Shown here one piece after another: positions 16,379-19,201 of a stretch of DNA of 19,201 nt (position 1 is the first letter of the stretch; each line of letters opens with the position of its first letter). Below the pieces are notes generated by a model that saw nothing but the letters and a program-made list of their open reading frames with translations, was not told where the DNA came from and searched no databases. Source of the DNA: Stramonita haemastoma (taxonomy: Eukaryota > Mollusca > Gastropoda > Neogastropoda > Muricidae); the NCBI GenBank assembly GCA_030674155.1, contig CM060337.1, forward strand, positions 41,631,417 through 41,650,617, read 5' to 3'. Position numbers and translations under genes: made by a program.

Positions 16379-16750
16379 GGGGGCGGGAGTAGCCTGGTGG
16401 TCAAAGCGTTTTATTTGACAGCCCAAGATCGAGTCCGGGTTCGAGCCACCACCGAGACGCCCGTTCAAAAGCCCCCCCTCCCCCCCCCCCCTCTGGAGTT
16501 AGTATATACTCCGCTCTCTCTCTCTCTCCCTCCCTCCCCCCCGAAGTTCAGTACATACTGCGCTCCCTCTCTCTCCCTCCTCCCCTACCTCCTCGAAAAT
16601 CGTTCGGATGAGAATAATCCTGAGTTCCTGTGTGCGAACGCACTCAGAACATCTTCCGCACACGTTAAAACCTCTTCTGCCTTTCGGAAGAGAAGGCCAT
16701 TGCGTTCAGGCAAGAACGGCTAACAAGATTTTTTTTTTAATGCATGCACA
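16379..16750 (+). mobile_element. SINE-A copy, divergent, with C- and CT-rich expansions
   Basis: The head has TAGCCTGGTGGTCAAAGCG and a B-box-like GGGTTCGAGCC. Expansions of C (16473-16490) and CTCTCCCTCC repeats (16513-16590) follow. The body resumes with CTCGAAAATCGTTCGGATGAG, GTGTGCGAACGCACTCAGAA, CACGTTAAAACC and AACGGCTAACAAGATT. It ends at a T run and TGCATGCACAC. The 3' stem-loop and tail are missing. The body variants group it with the copies at 9049, 9676 and 12555. Confidence 0.8.
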
Positions 16751-16759
16751 CTGGTGTGT

Positions 16760-17483
16760 TTAGACGCCATCTCCTACTTCAGAATGGGCTACCTTAAAAT
16801 GGTGAGAAAAAAAAAAACGGTCGCGAACTTCAAAATCTCACTACTGGTGAACTTCGGAGCTCTAACCCAGTAACGATTAAAAAAAAAAAAAGTACGGCTT
16901 TAGAAATTTAGGAGTCGGAATGCGGCTACCTTAAAGTGGTGGGTAAAAAACGGTCGCGAACTTAGAAAATCTGACCATTGGTGAACTTCGAAGCTCTAGC
17001 CGAGTAGTGATAAAAAAAAAATTAAAAACGTAGGGCTTTAGAAATTTACGACACCATCCCCCTATGTCGGAATGCAGTTACCTTAAAATAGTGGGTAAAA
17101 ATATGTCGCGTACATTAATATCTCACCATTGGTAAACCTCGGAGCTCTAGCCGAGGAATGATAAAAAATAAAATAAAAACGTACTGCTTTAGAAGTTTAA
17201 GACGTCATTCCACTATGTCAGAATGCAGTTATCTTAAAGTTGTGAACAAAACAAAAAACGGTCGCGAACTTTAAAACCTCACCATTGGTAAACCTCGGAG
17301 CTCTAGCCGAGGAATGAATAAAAAACCAAAAACGTACGGCTTCAAAAGTTTAAGACACCATCCCCTATGTCGGAATGCAGTTACCTTAAAAGAGTCGCGT
17401 GCGTCAATATCTCACCATTCGTAAACCTCGGAGCTCTAGCCGAGGAAAATTAAAAAAAAGGACGTTCCGGCTTTAGAAAGTGT
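16760..17483. repeat. satellite-like array, about 150-bp units, nearly 5 copies
   Basis: ACCTTAAA(A/G) marks unit positions at 16791, 16928, 17080, 17231 (ATCTTAAAG) and 17383, spaced 137, 152, 151 and 152 bp. Each unit shows a GTCGCG block (CGGTCGCGAACTT in the first, second and fourth), then CTCACCATTGGTAAAC or a variant, CTCGGAGCTCTAGCCGAG, an A-rich stretch, CGGCTTTAGAAA and CACCATCCCCCTATGTCGGA (partly deleted early on). The array ends 29 bp before the candidate splice donor at 17511. Confidence 0.92.
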
Positions 17484-17511
17484 AATGAGCGCGAGTTTAT
17501 AGAAAACTTAC

Positions 17512-17607
17512 CTGAGCTATGATGCTAGCGTTAGGTTCTGCGGGGATGTCAATTTCTTGCTAGGTGCACCAGGGTGGCAGCTTTGTGTCTGTTCCGATTT
17601 GGTCAGC
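17512..17607 (-). other. candidate internal exon, 96 bp
   Basis: On the minus strand, CATTTTATTTCAG (acceptor ending at 17608) precedes 96 bp that end in CTCAG, followed by GTAAGT (17511-17506), a consensus donor. Joined to the upstream candidate exon in phase 0 it adds ADQIGTDTKLPPWCT and then a stop, 48 bases before the exon end. In another frame it is open for 28 codons. It may equally be an untranslated or lncRNA exon. No family is recognised. Confidence 0.4.
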
Positions 17608-17944
17608 CTGAAATAAAATGCTTTGTGTCAGTTTCACAGAAAGACTATATCATCAAACTTTAGCAGTTTCTGGTTATTATAGTCGTATAGAGGTTTGGTG
17701 ACAGTTTCTAGCAAAGGTTGCTGTCACAAATAGATGTGACCATCTCTAAGCTTTATATTCCGTTTTAATTCATGGTTATAGCCCTACCCACCACGAAAGC
17801 CGTATCAGGGCTATCACCTCATTCAGTTTCAGTGGCTCTGGTAACTTTCACTTCAGCATCATGTAATCCTTTCAAATACCTACACTGTCAACCTAAAAAA
17901 AACAACTAATTAAGTACCGTCATTTTTACTTAGAGAGCGTGAGG

Positions 17945-18151
17945 TGGGGGTGGGGGTAACAGAGGATATCCTAGTGGTTAGAGCATTGTGATAATTTCTA
18001 CAGTTTGGGATCGATCCGGGTATGAGCCACTACCGAGCCACTTGTATGAGGGCCTTCAAAGTTCAAGCTGGGCTGGGGAACGTTCAACAACAACGATAAA
18101 AACAACAACGATAAAAACAACAACAATAATAACAACAACAACAACAGAGCA
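17945..18151 (+). mobile_element. SINE-C, short tRNA-derived element with AAC-rich tail
   Basis: GAGGATATCCTAGTGGTTAGAGC carries an A-box-like motif and GGGATCGATCCGGG a B-box-like motif about 40 bp later. A short non-SINE-A body (ACCGAGCCACTTGTATGAG, GGGCTGGGGAACG) leads to an AACAACAACGATAA-type tail (18087-18151). It lies within the candidate minus-strand intron 17608-18262. Confidence 0.65.
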
Positions 18152-18253
18152 GCCAGTCAACATATTTATCTACTCTTAAACAATCGACAATGACAACAAC
18201 AAAAACAACAACAGAACAGACCAACCCACACATCTACTCCTAGACAAACAATC
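18144..18253. repeat. imperfect direct duplication, about 67-bp offset
   Basis: ACAGAGCAGCCAGTCAACAT, ATCTACTCTTAAACAATC at 18144-18185 matches ACAGAACAGACCAACCCACA, ATCTACTCCTAGACAAACAATC at 18211-18253. Between them is another AAC-rich stretch, so the SINE tail was probably duplicated with its flank. Confidence 0.6.
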
Positions 18254-18262
18254 TCTACTCAC

Positions 18263-18403
18263 AAAAGCTTGCCATGACTTGACTAGTAGAGCTATGGTGA
18301 ACTTGGGAGCAGGAATCATGGCTGCTTGCCCCAGCTTGAAGACAAACAGACCAGCTTGGAGAAAAATGGTCCATCGGACGCTCCTGTCCCTCGTGTCCAC
18401 CAT
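18263..18403 (-). CDS. candidate first coding exon, unrecognised protein
   Basis: On the minus strand, CAGAACATGG has A at -3 and G at +4, a strong animal start context. The frame runs 47 codons (141 bases) to TTTT|GTGAGT, a good splice donor at 18262. The peptide starts MVDTRDRSVRWTIFLQAG and has a mostly hydrophobic centre (about residues 12-41) broken by two lysines and two prolines, which could be a membrane segment or a leader. Joining to the exon at 17512-17607 keeps phase and gives a 62-residue product. Without splicing the frame runs on to 18176. I do not recognise the family; it may be a short peptide gene, a 5' exon of a longer gene, or chance. Confidence 0.4.
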
Positions 18404-18630
18404 GTTCTGCTTCTTCTGAGTCTTTCACCGAAGCAAAAGTGTTGAAATCTTCAAGTCTTCTGAGGGTTTTTTTCTCCCCCCATATACTGTCTTGGCATTT
18501 CGGCAGGTGTCTCCCTCTTGCAGCTGTGGGTCTGTTTGACGTTTAACAGATTCAAACGCACCTTCGCTCGCTCACGCAGTCGTGTCAGTGAAGTGAAAAA
18601 TGCTCACAGTTCAGATAGCAAAGTTCGAGA

Positions 18631-18680
18631 AAAAAAAAAAAAAAAAAAAAAAGGGGGGGCTGGGGGAGGGGAGGGAGGGC
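18631..18680. repeat. A-run followed by G-rich homopurine tract
   Basis: About 22 A followed by GGGGGGG and GGGGAGGGGAGGGAGGG-like sequence. The homopurine stretch has several G runs and could form a G-quadruplex or triplex. Confidence 0.85.
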
Positions 18681-18738
18681 AAGGGAAAAATATAGAAAAA
18701 GAAGAATGCTTTGGCAGTAAATTTGCTTCTTCTTTCTT

Positions 18739-18791
18739 ACAACGTTTTTTTTCTCTGTTCCTTTTTTACAACGTTTTTTTTCTCTGTTCTC
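18739..18791. repeat. 29-bp tandem duplication
   Basis: ACAACGTTTTTTTTCTCTGT at 18739 recurs at 18768 with almost no change. Confidence 0.85.
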
Positions 18792-18821
18792 TGTATCTCT
18801 GATTTTGTGTGTCTGTCATCT

Positions 18822-18822
18822 T

Positions 18823-18863
<41 letters not shown>

Positions 18864-18867
18864 TTCT

Positions 18868-18900
<33 letters not shown>

Positions 18901-18942
18901 TCTCTCTCTCCTCTCTTTTCTCCTCTCTCTCTCTCTCTCTCT
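18822..18942. repeat. CTGT then CT microsatellite
   Basis: About 10 CTGT units (18824-18863) are followed by CT repeats with small interruptions to 18942. T-rich pyrimidine DNA continues to the window end (19201) with no gene recognised. Confidence 0.93.
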
Positions 18943-19201
18943 TTTTACTTTTAATTTTTTCTTCTTTTTTTTGTCTCTTTTTCTTTAAACCTTCCTTTTG
19001 CTCGGTATCTTCTTCCTTCTTTTCTCTTGTCTTTTAATTTTGATGTTTGTGTCATTGTTAGTTTTGCTTTTGTTTATGTTATTGTTTGACAGTGTATTTA
19101 GTTAAGTTGGTTTTCATGTGTTTGTTTCTTTTTGTTGGAATTTATTTTTTGTGGGCCCCTTTTTTGTTTTTATTTTTTTTTTTTTTTTTTCTCCTTTTTT
19201 T

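Overview
This window looks like non-coding or intronic DNA from an animal, most likely a marine mollusc (a gastropod is my inference). The evidence is the dense tRNA-derived SINEs, very long TG/CA microsatellites, consensus GT-AG splice signals, no bacterial-type gene organisation, and the remains of a class A GPCR of a kind expanded in molluscs and other lophotrochozoans. I see no intact gene of ordinary length. Most of the longer open frames are translated repeats.

The dominant component is one SINE family, called SINE-A here. It is about 350 bp long, with a tRNA-like head (Pol III A and B boxes), a conserved body, a 3' stem-loop and an (AAAT)n tail. I count about 17 copies or fragments: 67-434, 1291-1635, 1782-2520 (interrupted), 2256-2437, 2571-2802, 3046-3322, 3632-4063, 4793-5465 (a dimer), 8018-8196, 9049-9272, 9676-9892, 11926-12040, 12555-12840, 12923-13040, two tandem heads at 14690-14781, and 16379-16750. 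A second family (SINE-B) is present at 1891-2200 (+) and 7247-7676 (-). A short third one (SINE-C), with an AAC-rich tail, is at 17945-18151.

Layout. 1-2520: SINE-A copies, including one flanked by a 131/134-bp direct duplication and one broken by two later insertions. 2571-5465: SINE-A copies that cut up a decayed seven-transmembrane receptor on the minus strand (4790 down to 3323), plus a 16-bp minisatellite. 5480-6400: microsatellites. 6400-7680: unassigned DNA, then SINE-B. 7960-9280: SINE fragments, a probable LINE 3' end and about 490 bp of GT-rich repeat. 9676-10890: SINE-A, an 89-bp tandem duplication, and compound GT/GA repeats. 10900-12550: mostly unassigned. 12555-13480: divergent SINEs and a higher-order GACGATGAT minisatellite. 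13490-14690: unassigned, with a 25-bp minisatellite. 14690-15006: two SINE heads upstream of a fragment encoding the start of a THAP zinc finger. 15062-16320: about 600 bp of nearly continuous microsatellite, then potential Z-DNA tracts. 16760-17483: a satellite of about 150 bp per unit with a conserved hairpin. 17512-18403 (-): two candidate exons of an unrecognised gene. 18630-19201: homopurine and homopyrimidine runs.

The strongest biological signals are the paired substitutions that preserve stem-loops across SINE-A copies, the receptor pseudogene recoverable between SINEs, the THAP fragment, and the candidate two-exon minus-strand gene.
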